Shown here: one piece after another, positions 14,544 to 24,148 of the stretch
Layout: each line of letters opens with the position of its first letter
How positions within the stretch are numbered: position 1 is the first letter of the stretch
DNA from: [Bacillus] selenitireducens MLS10
Lineage (GTDB): Bacteria; Bacillota; Bacilli; Bacillales; Salisediminibacteriaceae
DNA length: 64,000 bases
NCBI RefSeq assembly: GCF_000093085.1
Contig: NC_014219.1
Span: 2,534,384-2,598,383, forward strand
Direction: 5' to 3'
Notes under the pieces: generated by a model
Told to the model about the DNA's origin: nothing
The model's input: the letters and a program-made list of their open reading frames with translations, nothing else
Database searches by the model: none
Program-made: the position numbers and the translations under genes

Positions 14544-15365
14544 TCACCTTCTCACATCATCATGATCATGATAATGATCGTGGTGATGATGATCATGATT
14601 ATGGTCTATGGTTCTGACATCGTGCCCATACATTTTTGACATCGTTTCGTCTTTGTTTTCTTCAAAATCTTCAGTAAACCCGTGAAAGTGAATGCATTTA
14701 TTCAAACACGCCACATGACTCACGTGTTCAGTCATAGCACCGACATCATGTGTAACAAGAAGCAGCGTAATCCCCCGTCTGTGATTCAATTCCTTCAGCA
14801 TGTTATAGAAATTGGAGACTGACTCCGCATCGACACCAACGGTCGGTTCGTCGAGAATCAGTAAATCCGGATCACTGACCAGCGCTCTTGCAATAAACAC
14901 ACGCTGCTGTTGACCTCCGGAGAGTTCACCGATATTCGATTTCACATATTCACGCATGTTTACCTGATCGAGTGCTGCATATACTTTTTGTTTGTCTTGC
15001 TTCTTCATAAACCTAAACATGCCAATCTTACCAAAAAGCCCCATCGAAACCACTTCGAAAACGGTCGCCGGAAATCCTGAATTAAAACTGTTCGCTTTTT
15101 GCGATACAAAGCCAATTCTGCTCCAGTCGTGGAACTTGTCCATCTGCTTCCCAAATAACCTGACTGATCCGGCGTGGGGTTTTAAAAGTCCCAATATCAG
15201 CTTGATCAGCGTAGACTTCCCTGATCCGTTCGGACCAACAAGACCTAAAAATGCCCCCTCAGGGATCGCCAGATCAATTCCCTCGAGCACTGATCGACGC
15301 TCATACCCAAACGAAACCCCCGATACTTCAACTGCATATTTTTCTGTTTTATGATGATCTGTCAT
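14544..15365 (-). CDS. znuC: Metal (zinc-type) ABC transporter ATP-binding protein with His-rich tail
   Basis: A 273-residue ATPase with Walker A GPNGSGKST, signature LSGGQQQR and Walker B DLLILDEPTVG, and the switch His in LLVTHD. It belongs to the ZnuC/AdcC metal group. The C-terminus is unusual: about 14 residues rich in His and Asp (HNHDHHHHDHYHDHDD) that could bind zinc at the cytoplasmic face. First gene of the zinc operon, preceded by a Zur box; ATG follows GAGGGG. Use of the symbol rests on the Zur context. Confidence 0.88.
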   Translation of the reverse strand: MTDHHKTEKYAVEVSGVSFGYERRSVLEGIDLAIPEGAFLGLVGPNGSGKSTLIKLILGLLKPHAGSVRLFGKQMDKFHDWSRIGFVSQKANSFNSGFPATVFEVVSMGLFGKIGMFRFMKKQDKQKVYAALDQVNMREYVKSNIGELSGGQQQRVFIARALVSDPDLLILDEPTVGVDAESVSNFYNMLKELNHRRGITLLLVTHDVGAMTEHVSHVACLNKCIHFHGFTEDFEENKDETMSKMYGHDVRTIDHNHDHHHHDHYHDHDDVRR

Positions 15366-15384
15366 ATTCGGCCCCTCACATTCG

Positions 15385-15405
15385 AAATAAGAATGATTAC
15401 GATTT
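15385..15405 (-). promoter_or_regulatory. Zur box upstream of the zinc ABC operon
   Basis: The plus strand reads AAATAAGAAT-G-ATTACGATTT. The right half is identical to the B. subtilis Zur consensus half-site ATTACGATTT, and the left half differs at three of ten positions, so 18 of 21 bases agree. It lies ~20 bp before the znuC-like start, where repression by zinc-loaded Zur is expected. Confidence 0.85.
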
Positions 15406-15525
15406 ACTCTAACTGCGAGTATACCTCATCGGGGACTCTTTTGTAAATCATCGGGTCCGGCACTCGCATCAGATCCTTATTCAGCGTATACTGAAAGTAA
15501 TCAAAATTCTGAGAGGTGACAGTCA

Positions 15526-17079
15526 TTGGACAAGCAATGCTTTGGCATTATAGATATGGGTTCAAACTCCATCCGATTCGTGGTCTACGAGGTAAATGAA
15601 GACGCCTGTTTTAAAGAAATCCAAAACCTGAAAGTTGCCGCCAGGCTCAGCAGCTACATCGATGCAGACGGCTCAATGACCGAGGAGGGCATTGTGCTGA
15701 TCATCGACACGATGAAGCAATTCGAAAAAGCGGCTGATGTACATACGTTAACGGATACGAGAGCCGTTGCGACTGCAGCTGTCCGTAACGCAGTCAACCA
15801 GGAAGAAATCGTTCGTCGTATCAATCAGAACAGCCGCTATACAGTCGAGGTTCTCAGTGATTATCAGGAAGCATACTACGGCTACCTTGCCGTCACCAAT
15901 TCCACAATGCTCACCGAGGGCATTACGATCGACATCGGGGGAGGCAGTACGGAGGTTACGTATTTTAAAGACCGTGAGCTCAAACAATATCACAGTTTTC
16001 CATTTGGAGCGATCACTCTGAAAAAGCAGTTTGTAGAAGGCGATACACCAACGGAAAAAGAAATGAAGGCCATCCAGTCGTTTATCGTGCATTCTTACGA
16101 TTCCCTTTCCTGGCTTCAAGAACATCAAGTCCCTGTCATCGGCATAGGCGGTACCGCAAGAAACCTTGCCCTTGTTCACCAGGAGACCACCGGTTATCCT
16201 CTCGCCGGTCTTCATGAATACAAAATGACCTACCGTGACGTCAAAGGAGTCCGGGAAGATTTGTGGGACATGAGTAATAAAAAGAGAGAAAAACAAGACG
16301 GCCTCTCCAAAGACCGTGCAGATATTATTGTACCTGCGATTGTTGCCATCGAAGAACTGATGGCGTACGCAGGAAAAGTTGATTACATTGTCAGCTATCG
16401 CGGACTCCGCGACGGCATCTTTTATGAGTATTTACTTGACAACATTGCAGTAACCCATTTTCCAAATGTGATTGAAGAAAGCTTTTACGCTCTTCGCAAT
16501 CAGTTCCATCTCGATGAGAAACATCACAGAGATCTGTCTGTCCTGGCAACATACCTGATTCAGGAACTGGTGAAGGAAGGCCTGATCAAAGAACTCGATG
16601 ATCACGAACGAAAGCTTCTTCGCTGGGCTGCTTCCGTCTATTATATCGGTGAACAAATCCACCCTGAGGCAAAGGCACAACACAGCTTCTATCTGCTTAC
16701 GAATCAGGCAATTGACGGCCTTGGTCACGCTGACAGAATGGCTGTCGCATTTATTGCATCCTTCAAATCAAAATCAACCCTGAAACAGTTTGCCTCACCT
16801 TACAGGGAATGGATCAGTAAAGATGATCTTAAGAAATATGAGCTGATGGGCAGCATCCTGAAACTCTGTTATGCATTGACCATCTCAAAACAGTCGCTCG
16901 TGACCAAAATTGAACTTGATGCCATCGATCAAAATCAATTAAGGCTCCTTGCCATGACAACAGATACTGCATTTTTTGAAGAATTCCAGGCGAACAAATA
17001 CAAAAAACACTTGGAAAAAGCCTTGGATATTCAACTGATTGTCGAAATGAAGCCGGAAGGGGGCAGTGAGTTTGAATAA
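15526..17079 (+). CDS. ppx: Exopolyphosphatase (Ppx/GppA family)
   Basis: A 517-residue enzyme that releases phosphate from polyphosphate ends. The ASKHA ATPase-like fold is shown by FGIIDMGSNSIRFVVYEV (phosphate 1 motif), TIDIGGGSTEVTYF (phosphate 2) and IGIGGTARNLA. An all-helical HD-like C-terminal domain follows. The start is TTG 15526 with GAGAGGTGA upstream. It overlaps ppk, so synthesis and breakdown of polyphosphate are coupled in one operon. Confidence 0.93.
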   Translation: MDKQCFGIIDMGSNSIRFVVYEVNEDACFKEIQNLKVAARLSSYIDADGSMTEEGIVLIIDTMKQFEKAADVHTLTDTRAVATAAVRNAVNQEEIVRRINQNSRYTVEVLSDYQEAYYGYLAVTNSTMLTEGITIDIGGGSTEVTYFKDRELKQYHSFPFGAITLKKQFVEGDTPTEKEMKAIQSFIVHSYDSLSWLQEHQVPVIGIGGTARNLALVHQETTGYPLAGLHEYKMTYRDVKGVREDLWDMSNKKREKQDGLSKDRADIIVPAIVAIEELMAYAGKVDYIVSYRGLRDGIFYEYLLDNIAVTHFPNVIEESFYALRNQFHLDEKHHRDLSVLATYLIQELVKEGLIKELDDHERKLLRWAASVYYIGEQIHPEAKAQHSFYLLTNQAIDGLGHADRMAVAFIASFKSKSTLKQFASPYREWISKDDLKKYELMGSILKLCYALTISKQSLVTKIELDAIDQNQLRLLAMTTDTAFFEEFQANKYKKHLEKALDIQLIVEMKPEGGSEFE

Positions 17080-19153
17080 ACAGCATCTCGATCGCTATGA
17101 TTACTACATTAACCGTGAACTCAGCTGGCTCCGTTTTAATGAACGTGTCCTGCAGGAAGCCGAGGACACATCTAACCCGCTTCTCGAACGATTGAAATTC
17201 ATGGCTATTTTTTCATCAAATCTGGACGAGTTTTTCATGGTCCGGGTTGCCGGTTTGAAAGATCAGGTCAAAGCAGGATTTAATAAGCCGGATAACAAGT
17301 CCGGCTTTACACCAAAACAACAATTGAAGAAAATTTCTTCTTTGTCCCATCAACTCGTCGACCAGCAATACAGACATTACTCAGAAGTACTTATCGGACA
17401 GCTGGAGAAAGAGAATATTCACTTTCTGCCAATCAGCAAGTGGAAGAAATCAGAAATTAAACATCTTGAGCAGTATTTTCACCATTATATCCTCCCTGTT
17501 CTGACACCAATGGCCATCGATGCATACAGACCTTTTCCCATGCTGTCAAATAAAAGTCTGAACCTCGCTGTTGTGCTCGAGGGAAAACACGATGAAGGAG
17601 CTGAGAAATTAGCCATCGTACAGGTCCCGTCCCTTTTAACAAGAGCTGTTCCGATTAAACGGGAAGGTATTGAGGCATTTGCCCTTCTTGAAGATATCAT
17701 CACGTATTTTATCGGCAGTCTCTTCAGCGGCAATAAGGTGCTTAGCGTTTCCCCATTCCGAATTACGAGAAATGCTGACCTTACGATCCACGAGGAAGGA
17801 GCAAGGGATTTACTGCGAGAAATTGAAAAAGAATTAAAAAAGCGAAAGTGGGGGGCAGCAGTCCGGCTTGAAATTATCTCTCACGCGATGGAGCGAAAGG
17901 TTCTGTCTTTTCTGTCTTCTGTGCTTGAAATCGAGGAAGGGGATATTTTTGAATCTGAAGGTCCTTTGGATTTCACCTTTCTGTTTGGCCTGTACAATCA
18001 GCTAAAAGATCACCATGAGCACCTAATTGATGAATCCTTTGTACCACAGCCGTCTGAAGAAATTATGGAACATGAATCGCTCTTCGATGCCATCATGGAA
18101 CGGGACATCTTTTTCCACCACCCTTATCATTCCTTCCAGCCCATCGTTGATTTAATTGCATACGCCTCACAGGATCCCGATGTCCTCGCCATCAAGCAGA
18201 CGTTATACCGGGTAAGCGGTGACTCTCCGATTATCGCTGCCCTTGTCCAGGCAGCGGAGAACGGCAAACAGGTGACCGTACTCGTAGAACTGAAGGCGCG
18301 TTTTGATGAAGAAAAAAATATTCAGTGGGCCAAGAAACTTGAAAAAGCAGGTGTTCATGTCATCTATGGCATCACCGGACTGAAAACCCACAGTAAAATA
18401 ACGCTGATTATCCGTCACCAGGAAAATGGCATCCAGCGCTATGTGCACCTCGGAACGGGTAATTACAATGATTCCACTGCAAAGCTCTATACCGATATGG
18501 GCATTCTAACCGCTAAATCATCTTTTGGTGAAGATGCGACAAACTTCTTTAACCACCTGAGCGGTTTCAGCGAAAAACCAAAATGGTACAAAATCTCCAC
18601 CTCCCCTTTTGAAATGCGCGAAACTTTCATGACATTGATCGATAAAGAAATTGCCGTCCATAACGAACGCGGTAACGGACGGATTATCGCTAAAATGAAT
18701 TCACTCACCGATAAACCGATCATTATGAAACTGTACGAAGCAAGCATGCAGGGTGTACGCATCGATCTGATCGTGAGAGGTATCTGCTGCCTTCGTCCTG
18801 GCTTGAAAGGAATTAGCGAGCATATTACGGTGAGAAGCATTATTGACAGGTTTCTTGAGCATTCCCGCATCTTCTATTTTCATCATGACGGTGACGAGCG
18901 GATCTTCCTGTCCTCGGCAGACTGGATGACAAGAAATATGGAGAAACGCATCGAAATCCTTTTCCCGGTTTCTGAGCCTGCAATTAAACAAAAAGTGAAA
19001 CAAGTACTTGATTACGGATTGCAAGATAATGTCAAGGCGAGAATACAGATGGCTGACGGTACATATACGTATGTATCAAGACGCAAAAAAAGAAAAACCA
19101 TTCAGAAGTCAGGAAGCACTTTACCGGGAAGCCGCCCAATTCGAAGAAAATGA
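17072..19153 (+). CDS. ppk: Polyphosphate kinase 1
   Basis: A ~693-residue enzyme that builds polyphosphate from ATP. The start is placed at TTG 17072, 8 bp after GGAAGGGGG; GTG 17066 is too close to that site. Domain landmarks: N domain with YYINRELSWLRFNERVLQEA, head domain, then two PLD-like catalytic domains with the autophosphorylated His in GLKTHSKITLI and the second His region around FYFHHDGDERIFLSSADWM. It overlaps the end of ppx. Confidence 0.95.
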   Translation: MNKQHLDRYDYYINRELSWLRFNERVLQEAEDTSNPLLERLKFMAIFSSNLDEFFMVRVAGLKDQVKAGFNKPDNKSGFTPKQQLKKISSLSHQLVDQQYRHYSEVLIGQLEKENIHFLPISKWKKSEIKHLEQYFHHYILPVLTPMAIDAYRPFPMLSNKSLNLAVVLEGKHDEGAEKLAIVQVPSLLTRAVPIKREGIEAFALLEDIITYFIGSLFSGNKVLSVSPFRITRNADLTIHEEGARDLLREIEKELKKRKWGAAVRLEIISHAMERKVLSFLSSVLEIEEGDIFESEGPLDFTFLFGLYNQLKDHHEHLIDESFVPQPSEEIMEHESLFDAIMERDIFFHHPYHSFQPIVDLIAYASQDPDVLAIKQTLYRVSGDSPIIAALVQAAENGKQVTVLVELKARFDEEKNIQWAKKLEKAGVHVIYGITGLKTHSKITLIIRHQENGIQRYVHLGTGNYNDSTAKLYTDMGILTAKSSFGEDATNFFNHLSGFSEKPKWYKISTSPFEMRETFMTLIDKEIAVHNERGNGRIIAKMNSLTDKPIIMKLYEASMQGVRIDLIVRGICCLRPGLKGISEHITVRSIIDRFLEHSRIFYFHHDGDERIFLSSADWMTRNMEKRIEILFPVSEPAIKQKVKQVLDYGLQDNVKARIQMADGTYTYVSRRKKRKTIQKSGSTLPGSRPIRRK

Positions 19154-19189
19154 CTGATGATCCCCTGAATAATCAATGAGTCAATAAAG

Positions 19190-19222
19190 AAAGCCGGACC
19201 TCTTGGGGTCCGGCTTTCTTAT
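19190..19222 (+). terminator. ppx-ppk terminator
   Basis: AAAGCCGGACC and GGTCCGGCTTT form an 11-bp stem followed by CTTAT. It also lies at the end of the convergent transglycosylase-like gene. Confidence 0.85.
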
Positions 19223-19237
19223 CGATCAGAATCGATT

Positions 19238-19957
19238 CTATCGCGTTTGGTCATAAGTCACCAGGTTACCGGTTTGATCTGCGTTTTCCTGAATTTCAAC
19301 TGCATACCAGCTTTTTGCATGGCCGTTTTGGCTTACGTACGTTTCCATGCCATAAATGCCCCGATGATATGCCGTTAGCGCATGATTCCAATCCTTGTAA
19401 CGGTCATAGAGAAAATCAAGATACTCCACTGAAAGAAACATGGAATAATACGGATTAAACAATTGCTCTTCATCATACTCGATACCGGCCATTTCTGCGA
19501 TCCACGGTGCCGTGTTCGTCATGAACTGGGCAATACCGTAGGCGCGTCCATAACTGGTTTTTGGTCCTACCATTTCCGGGTCAAACTGATCTCCTGTTTC
19601 AACTCGCAACAGTTCATAAACCAAAAACGGGTCGATATCCCTGTGGAGTGCTTCAGAAGCAAGGAACAAGCCCCACTCTTTCTGAAATGCACCTTCTGAA
19701 TCCTCATACATAGCCTCTGCCACCTCATCAGCAGCCCGCCAATCCGTCAGTGTAACACTGCTTTTATAGTCCGGAAGTGTATCTCTCGCTTCAACAATGT
19801 CTTCAAAAGACTGATTAATCATATCTCGGTTGATCGTATTTTTTTCTAATTCAGCAATCTTCACATCAGATGTGTCACCCTGTGAGGAAAGCCCCATTAA
19901 AAGCGCTGTAACGGCTGCTACTGATGAAAAAATAAGCCACAGTTTGTTTATTTTCAC
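19238..19957 (-). CDS. Membrane-anchored lytic transglycosylase-like (SLT fold) protein
   Basis: The start is GTG 19955-19957, behind AAGGAGGGAACGAAC; the longer frame lacks a ribosome site. The ~239-residue product has an N-terminal signal/anchor helix (LWLIFSSVAAVTALLMGL), a linker, and an SLT-like domain with the catalytic-type Glu in LLRVETGDQFDP followed by YGRAYGIAQFMTNTAPW and HALTAYHRGIYGMETYV. These resemble the ES, GLMQ and AYN-G motifs of lysozyme-like transglycosylases. It likely cleaves peptidoglycan at the outer membrane face. Substitutions in the motifs make activity uncertain. Confidence 0.75.
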   Translation of the reverse strand: MKINKLWLIFSSVAAVTALLMGLSSQGDTSDVKIAELEKNTINRDMINQSFEDIVEARDTLPDYKSSVTLTDWRAADEVAEAMYEDSEGAFQKEWGLFLASEALHRDIDPFLVYELLRVETGDQFDPEMVGPKTSYGRAYGIAQFMTNTAPWIAEMAGIEYDEEQLFNPYYSMFLSVEYLDFLYDRYKDWNHALTAYHRGIYGMETYVSQNGHAKSWYAVEIQENADQTGNLVTYDQTR

Positions 19958-20085
19958 GTTCGTTCCCTCCTTATACCTGCACACAAAGAGTGTACAAGGA
20001 AGGATGATAACCCATATCACGAAAAAAAGCAAGGGCAGCGTTCAGATAATCGTATTAAAAACCTTCAAAAATCACATCGGTTCTT

Positions 20086-20961
20086 TTACGAAACGTTCGC
20101 CGATTCGGGCTTTATATCCTGAATCCATCGTATGACAAGCCCCCGTTTCGGAGCAAATAAAAAGGCCAGCAAAAACAGAAACGACGAGGCTAATACAATG
20201 GATGCACCGGATGACACATCATAAATAACGGAAAAATAAAGCCCACTCACTGCGGCAATAACTCCAAACACAGACGACAATGCAATCATCAGTGAAAACC
20301 GGTCCGTTAATAAATAGGCTGTTGATGCAGGAGTAATCAGCATCGCAACCACCAGAATAATACCTACCGTCTGCAGAGATGCAACCGTCACCAATGAGAG
20401 AAGCAGCATCAGTAAATAGTGAATGCCTTTTACAGGAAGTCCGGCGGCTTTTGCCATTACCGGATCAAACGTTGTCAACAACAGCGGTCTGTAAAAGAGC
20501 AAAATCAACACCAGCACAAAGATCCCGATCCCAAGACTGATCCACACATCCTGCCGCGATACGGCGAGCACATTACCAAACAAAATATGCCAAAGGTCGA
20601 CACCTGTCCCGGACATGCCTGTAATCATGACAATTCCCAGAGCGAACATGGCTGTAAACATGATACCGATGGAAGAATCTTCTTTAATTCGGCTGTTTTG
20701 CGAGATAAACCCGATTAAGAGTGCCGTCAGAACCCCGGTGAAAACAGCACCAACAAAAAAACTGGCCCCGAGCATATAGGCAACAACCACACCTGGGAGA
20801 ACGGCGTGGGAGATCGCATCTCCCATCAGTGCCATCCCCCTCATGATAATAAACGAGCCAATCATGCCACAAATGATACCGACCAGAATGGCAGCCACCA
20901 TTGCATGCTGTAAATACGGATAATGAATCAGCTGATCGATAAAGAACAGGATTTGGTTCAT
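20086..20961 (-). CDS. Metal (manganese-type) ABC transporter permease
   Basis: A 291-residue ABC-3 family permease of about eight helices, with GSFIIMRGMALMGDAISHAVLPGV near residue 36 and TTFDPVMAKAAGLPVKGIHY near residue 170. It overlaps the ATPase stop codon by 4 bp (ATGA). Together with the ATPase and the upstream MntR-like site it forms a manganese-type importer. No substrate-binding protein is encoded next to it. Confidence 0.88.
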   Translation of the reverse strand: MNQILFFIDQLIHYPYLQHAMVAAILVGIICGMIGSFIIMRGMALMGDAISHAVLPGVVVAYMLGASFFVGAVFTGVLTALLIGFISQNSRIKEDSSIGIMFTAMFALGIVMITGMSGTGVDLWHILFGNVLAVSRQDVWISLGIGIFVLVLILLFYRPLLLTTFDPVMAKAAGLPVKGIHYLLMLLLSLVTVASLQTVGIILVVAMLITPASTAYLLTDRFSLMIALSSVFGVIAAVSGLYFSVIYDVSSGASIVLASSFLFLLAFLFAPKRGLVIRWIQDIKPESANVS

Positions 20962-21722
20962 GACGGGCTCACCACCATGAAGGATTCATTGCCGTTACCC
21001 GGAAGGACGGCAGCCTGGCCGCCATAGGCTTTCTTGAGAAGTTCAGGGGTATAGACATCCTTTACAGGCCCCGAACGGATCAGTTGACGGTTTAGCAAAA
21101 TGAGCTGATCAAAGTACTGCTCCACCTTGCTTAAATCATGATGGATCACAAACAGTGTTTTCCCGTCACTTTTCAGCTGCCTAAGAATAGACATAATGAT
21201 CTCCTCAGACTGCATATCAATGCCGACAAACGGTTCATCCAGAAAAAAGATATCCGCTTTTTGCGCGAGGGCCCTTGCAAGAAAGACTCGTTGCTGCTGA
21301 CCGCCTGACAGCTCACCAATCTGGCGATCTGAAAATGACGCCATCCCTGTTTTCATGAGAGCCTCTTGCGCGATATTCCGATCTTCTTTACTGACTTTTC
21401 CATACCATGGGATGTGCATATATCTTCCCATCAGAACTACGTCCCTGACGAGCACGGGAAAATCCCAATCGATTGATGACCGCTGCGGTACATAAGCAAC
21501 TTCTTTACGGATCTGTTGAATCGACTGCCCGAAAAAAGAAACCTGTCCTTTGTATTTTTCAAGGCCAAGCATGGCTTTCATCAATGTTGATTTCCCTGCA
21601 CCGTTAGGACCGATCACGCCGATAATCTGCCCACCCGGCATGGAGAACGTTACATCTTCAATGGCCTTATTGCGATGGTAATGCACAGTCATATGATTGA
21701 CATCGATGACTGAATCATTCAT
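20958..21722 (-). CDS. mntB: Metal (manganese-type) ABC transporter ATP-binding protein
   Basis: The start is ATG 21720-21722, six bases after AAGGGGTG. The ~254-residue ATPase has Walker A GPNGAGKST, signature LSGGQQQR, Walker B DIFFLDEPFVGID and switch His in LFVIHHD. It is of the MntB/ZnuC metal type. The MntR-like operator upstream favours manganese over zinc. Symbol by analogy with B. subtilis mntB. Confidence 0.82.
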   Translation of the reverse strand: MNDSVIDVNHMTVHYHRNKAIEDVTFSMPGGQIIGVIGPNGAGKSTLMKAMLGLEKYKGQVSFFGQSIQQIRKEVAYVPQRSSIDWDFPVLVRDVVLMGRYMHIPWYGKVSKEDRNIAQEALMKTGMASFSDRQIGELSGGQQQRVFLARALAQKADIFFLDEPFVGIDMQSEEIIMSILRQLKSDGKTLFVIHHDLSKVEQYFDQLILLNRQLIRSGPVKDVYTPELLKKAYGGQAAVLPGNGNESFMVVSPS

Positions 21723-21755
21723 CGTAATCACCCCTTACAATTGCACTTGTTTATA

Positions 21756-21774
21756 AAAGTTTCCCTTGTGCAAC
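21756..21774 (-). promoter_or_regulatory. MntR-like operator
   Basis: The minus strand reads GTTGCACAAGGGAAACTTT, close to the TTTGC...AGGGAAAC pattern of MntR sites in bacilli. It lies 10-28 bp downstream of the predicted transcript start of the mnt-like operon, where binding would block transcription. Confidence 0.65.
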
Positions 21775-21790
21775 ATTTTACTTTATCTCT

Positions 21791-21819
21791 ATTATACGCC
21801 AGGTCTTATTAAATATCAA
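21791..21819 (-). promoter_or_regulatory. Promoter of the manganese-type ABC operon
   Basis: Minus-strand TTGATA (21814-21819) and TATAAT (21791-21796) with a 17-bp spacer. Confidence 0.8.
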
Positions 21820-21927
21820 TCGTTCAAAAACCATTCACTTCTGAATACGCATCTGTTTTAAGGATTCGTGAGACTGTATATACTTAAAAACCGGCAATCC
21901 TGATAAGGGGAGCCGGTTGAGTCCAAC

Positions 21928-22830
21928 TTATTTTTGAGAAGCTATCTCTTCAAGCGTCGCTTTTAATGCATCATCAAACGTCCGTTTTCTCAACATCGCA
22001 ATCTCCTCTTTGTATGGAGGGACGCGTTTTTTCTTATCTTCACCGACGTATGGTGTTTCGAGGATTTTCGGAATATCACCGAATGCCTCATGATGGAGAA
22101 TACGGTCGATCGCTTCAAAACCGATATAACCAAATCCAATATTTTCATGACGGTCTTTGGAAGCTCCGCGTTCATTTTTACTGTCGTTGATGTGGAGCAC
22201 CTTCAGGCGGTCAAGGCCGACAATGTCATCGAACTCCTTCAATACACCGTCAAGATCGTTTACGATGTCGTACCCGGCATCGTGCACGTGACAGGTATCG
22301 AAACAGACTGAGAGCTTTTCGTTATGTGTCACACCGTCGATGATCTTCGCAAGTTCTTCAAAAGAACGGCCGCACTCTGACCCTTTGCCCGCCATCGTTT
22401 CAAGGGCAATCTGAACATCGATATCCGGATCGATCACTTCATTCAGCCCTTCAATGATTTTGGCGATTCCCTGATCAGCTCCTGCACCAACATGCGCACC
22501 TGGGTGAAGGACAATCTGTTTGGCTCCAAGAGCTTCTGTCCGATCGATTTCACTTTTCAGGAAGTCGTCGCCGAGCTGAAATGTCTCGGGTTTCGTCGTA
22601 TTCGCAATGTTAATTATATAGGGCGCGTGAACGACAATGTGATCGATGCCGTGCTGATTCATATGCGCACGGCCCGCTTCAATATTTAAATCTTCAATCG
22701 CTTTTCGCCGCGTATTTTGCGGTGCGCCCGTATAGATCATAAATGTTGTACTGCCATAGCCCGCAGCCTCTTCACTCGCTGCAAGGAGCATTTTTTTTCC
22801 ACTCATCGAAACATGAGAACCTAACCACAT
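21928..22830 (-). CDS. nfo: Endonuclease IV (AP endonuclease)
   Basis: A ~300-residue DNA-repair enzyme that incises abasic sites. The start is set at the ATG giving [16 protein letters not shown], which matches the family N-terminus; two other starts lie 2-3 codons upstream. TIM-barrel metal ligands are seen in [34 protein letters not shown] and [17 protein letters not shown], and the last motif ILETPY is present. It is adjacent to cshB as in B. subtilis (yqfS-yqfR). Confidence 0.95.
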   Translation of the reverse strand: MWLGSHVSMSGKKMLLAASEEAAGYGSTTFMIYTGAPQNTRRKAIEDLNIEAGRAHMNQHGIDHIVVHAPYIINIANTTKPETFQLGDDFLKSEIDRTEALGAKQIVLHPGAHVGAGADQGIAKIIEGLNEVIDPDIDVQIALETMAGKGSECGRSFEELAKIIDGVTHNEKLSVCFDTCHVHDAGYDIVNDLDGVLKEFDDIVGLDRLKVLHINDSKNERGASKDRHENIGFGYIGFEAIDRILHHEAFGDIPKILETPYVGEDKKKRVPPYKEEIAMLRKRTFDDALKATLEEIASQK

Positions 22831-22849
22831 TGTCATCACACCTTTTGCA

Positions 22850-24148
22850 TTATTTCTTTCTGCTGTTGATTCTGCGATTTCGCTTCATTTCCTTTTCTGC
22901 TTTGAATTTCGCTTTCTTTTTGTAACCCGGCTTTACTTTTTTCGGTTTCTTCATGATTGCCTTTGCTTTACCGGTGAGTTCTTCATTTGATGAGACCTGA
23001 CGTTCGCGCTTTTGAATCGTGACCCAGCGGCCCTTTTTAAATTCCCTATAGGAGAAATGAATACCTTTACCTTCAAGCTTTTCAATTGACGGTTGATCTG
23101 ATCGGCCGAAAAACGTAATGGCCGTGCCGTCCCAGCCCGCACGCGCAGTACGTCCGACGCGGTGCACATAATATTCAAGTTCTTTTGGAATCTCGAAATT
23201 GATGATGTGGCTGACACCTTTAACGTCAATGCCCCTTGCCACAAGATCCGTTGCCACAAGATATTGAATCTCTGCGGTCTGGAGCTTTTTCAGAACTTTT
23301 TTACGCTGCCTTGGCTGTATATCACCATGAATACAGTCAACATTGAATCCCTCTGCGAGCATTCGTTTGAACACTTCATCAGCGGATTCTTTCGTATTCG
23401 TGAAGATGATCGCAAGAAACGGATTCAAGTCTTTTGCAATTGTCACGAGGATCTCTTTACGGTCTCTGTCCCTGTCCGGAATAAGCCAGTGGGAAATCTC
23501 CGAAGGTGCGCTCTGCTTCGGCTGGACCTCCACTTCCTTCGGATGGTTCATGTATTTCTTCAAAAATGGCTTCAGGCTCTCCGGAATGGTCGCTGAAAAA
23601 ACGAGCAGCTGTAAATTCTCATTCATCATGGAGGCGATCCGGTCCACTTCCTCCAAAAATCCCATATCAAGCATCTGATCCGCTTCATCCACGACAAAAG
23701 AAGATACCGTCATCGGGTTTAATGCGGCTTCTTTCATCATATCAAGGATCCGTCCAGGAGTACCAATCACGATATGAGGACGTTGTTTCGCTTTTTCAAG
23801 CATCCGTTTGCGGTCTGTTCCACCGACGATCAGCTGGGACGTGACAGTAGTTTCACTGAAAGACGCATACCGTTTACAAACATCATAAAGCTGTGAGGCG
23901 AGCTCTCTGGTCGGTGCCGTAATGACAATCTGCGTCTCTTTCTTTTCCGGGTCGAGTCTGGTTAAAAGCGGCAACAAGAAGGCAAGTGTCTTCCCTGTTC
24001 CTGTCTGCGAGCGTCCAATGACGTCCTCCCCTTTATTCACTGCCGGAATAATTCTCTCCTGGATCTCAGTCGGCAAATCAATGCCTTCATCTTTCAATGC
24101 TTCAATTAAATAATCTGCCAAACGAAAACGTTCAAAATTATGTGCCAT
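22850..24148 (-). CDS. cshB: DEAD-box ATP-dependent RNA helicase
   Basis: A 432-residue helicase: Q motif ([13 protein letters not shown]), motif I SQTGTGKT, Ia [19 protein letters not shown] (DEAD), III SAT, and IV-VI ending in [10 protein letters not shown]. The basic C-terminal tail ([17 protein letters not shown]) fits CshB of bacilli, a cold-shock RNA chaperone. Location next to nfo supports the symbol. Confidence 0.92.
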   Translation of the reverse strand: MAHNFERFRLADYLIEALKDEGIDLPTEIQERIIPAVNKGEDVIGRSQTGTGKTLAFLLPLLTRLDPEKKETQIVITAPTRELASQLYDVCKRYASFSETTVTSQLIVGGTDRKRMLEKAKQRPHIVIGTPGRILDMMKEAALNPMTVSSFVVDEADQMLDMGFLEEVDRIASMMNENLQLLVFSATIPESLKPFLKKYMNHPKEVEVQPKQSAPSEISHWLIPDRDRDRKEILVTIAKDLNPFLAIIFTNTKESADEVFKRMLAEGFNVDCIHGDIQPRQRKKVLKKLQTAEIQYLVATDLVARGIDVKGVSHIINFEIPKELEYYVHRVGRTARAGWDGTAITFFGRSDQPSIEKLEGKGIHFSYREFKKGRWVTIQKRERQVSSNEELTGKAKAIMKKPKKVKPGYKKKAKFKAEKEMKRNRRINSRKK

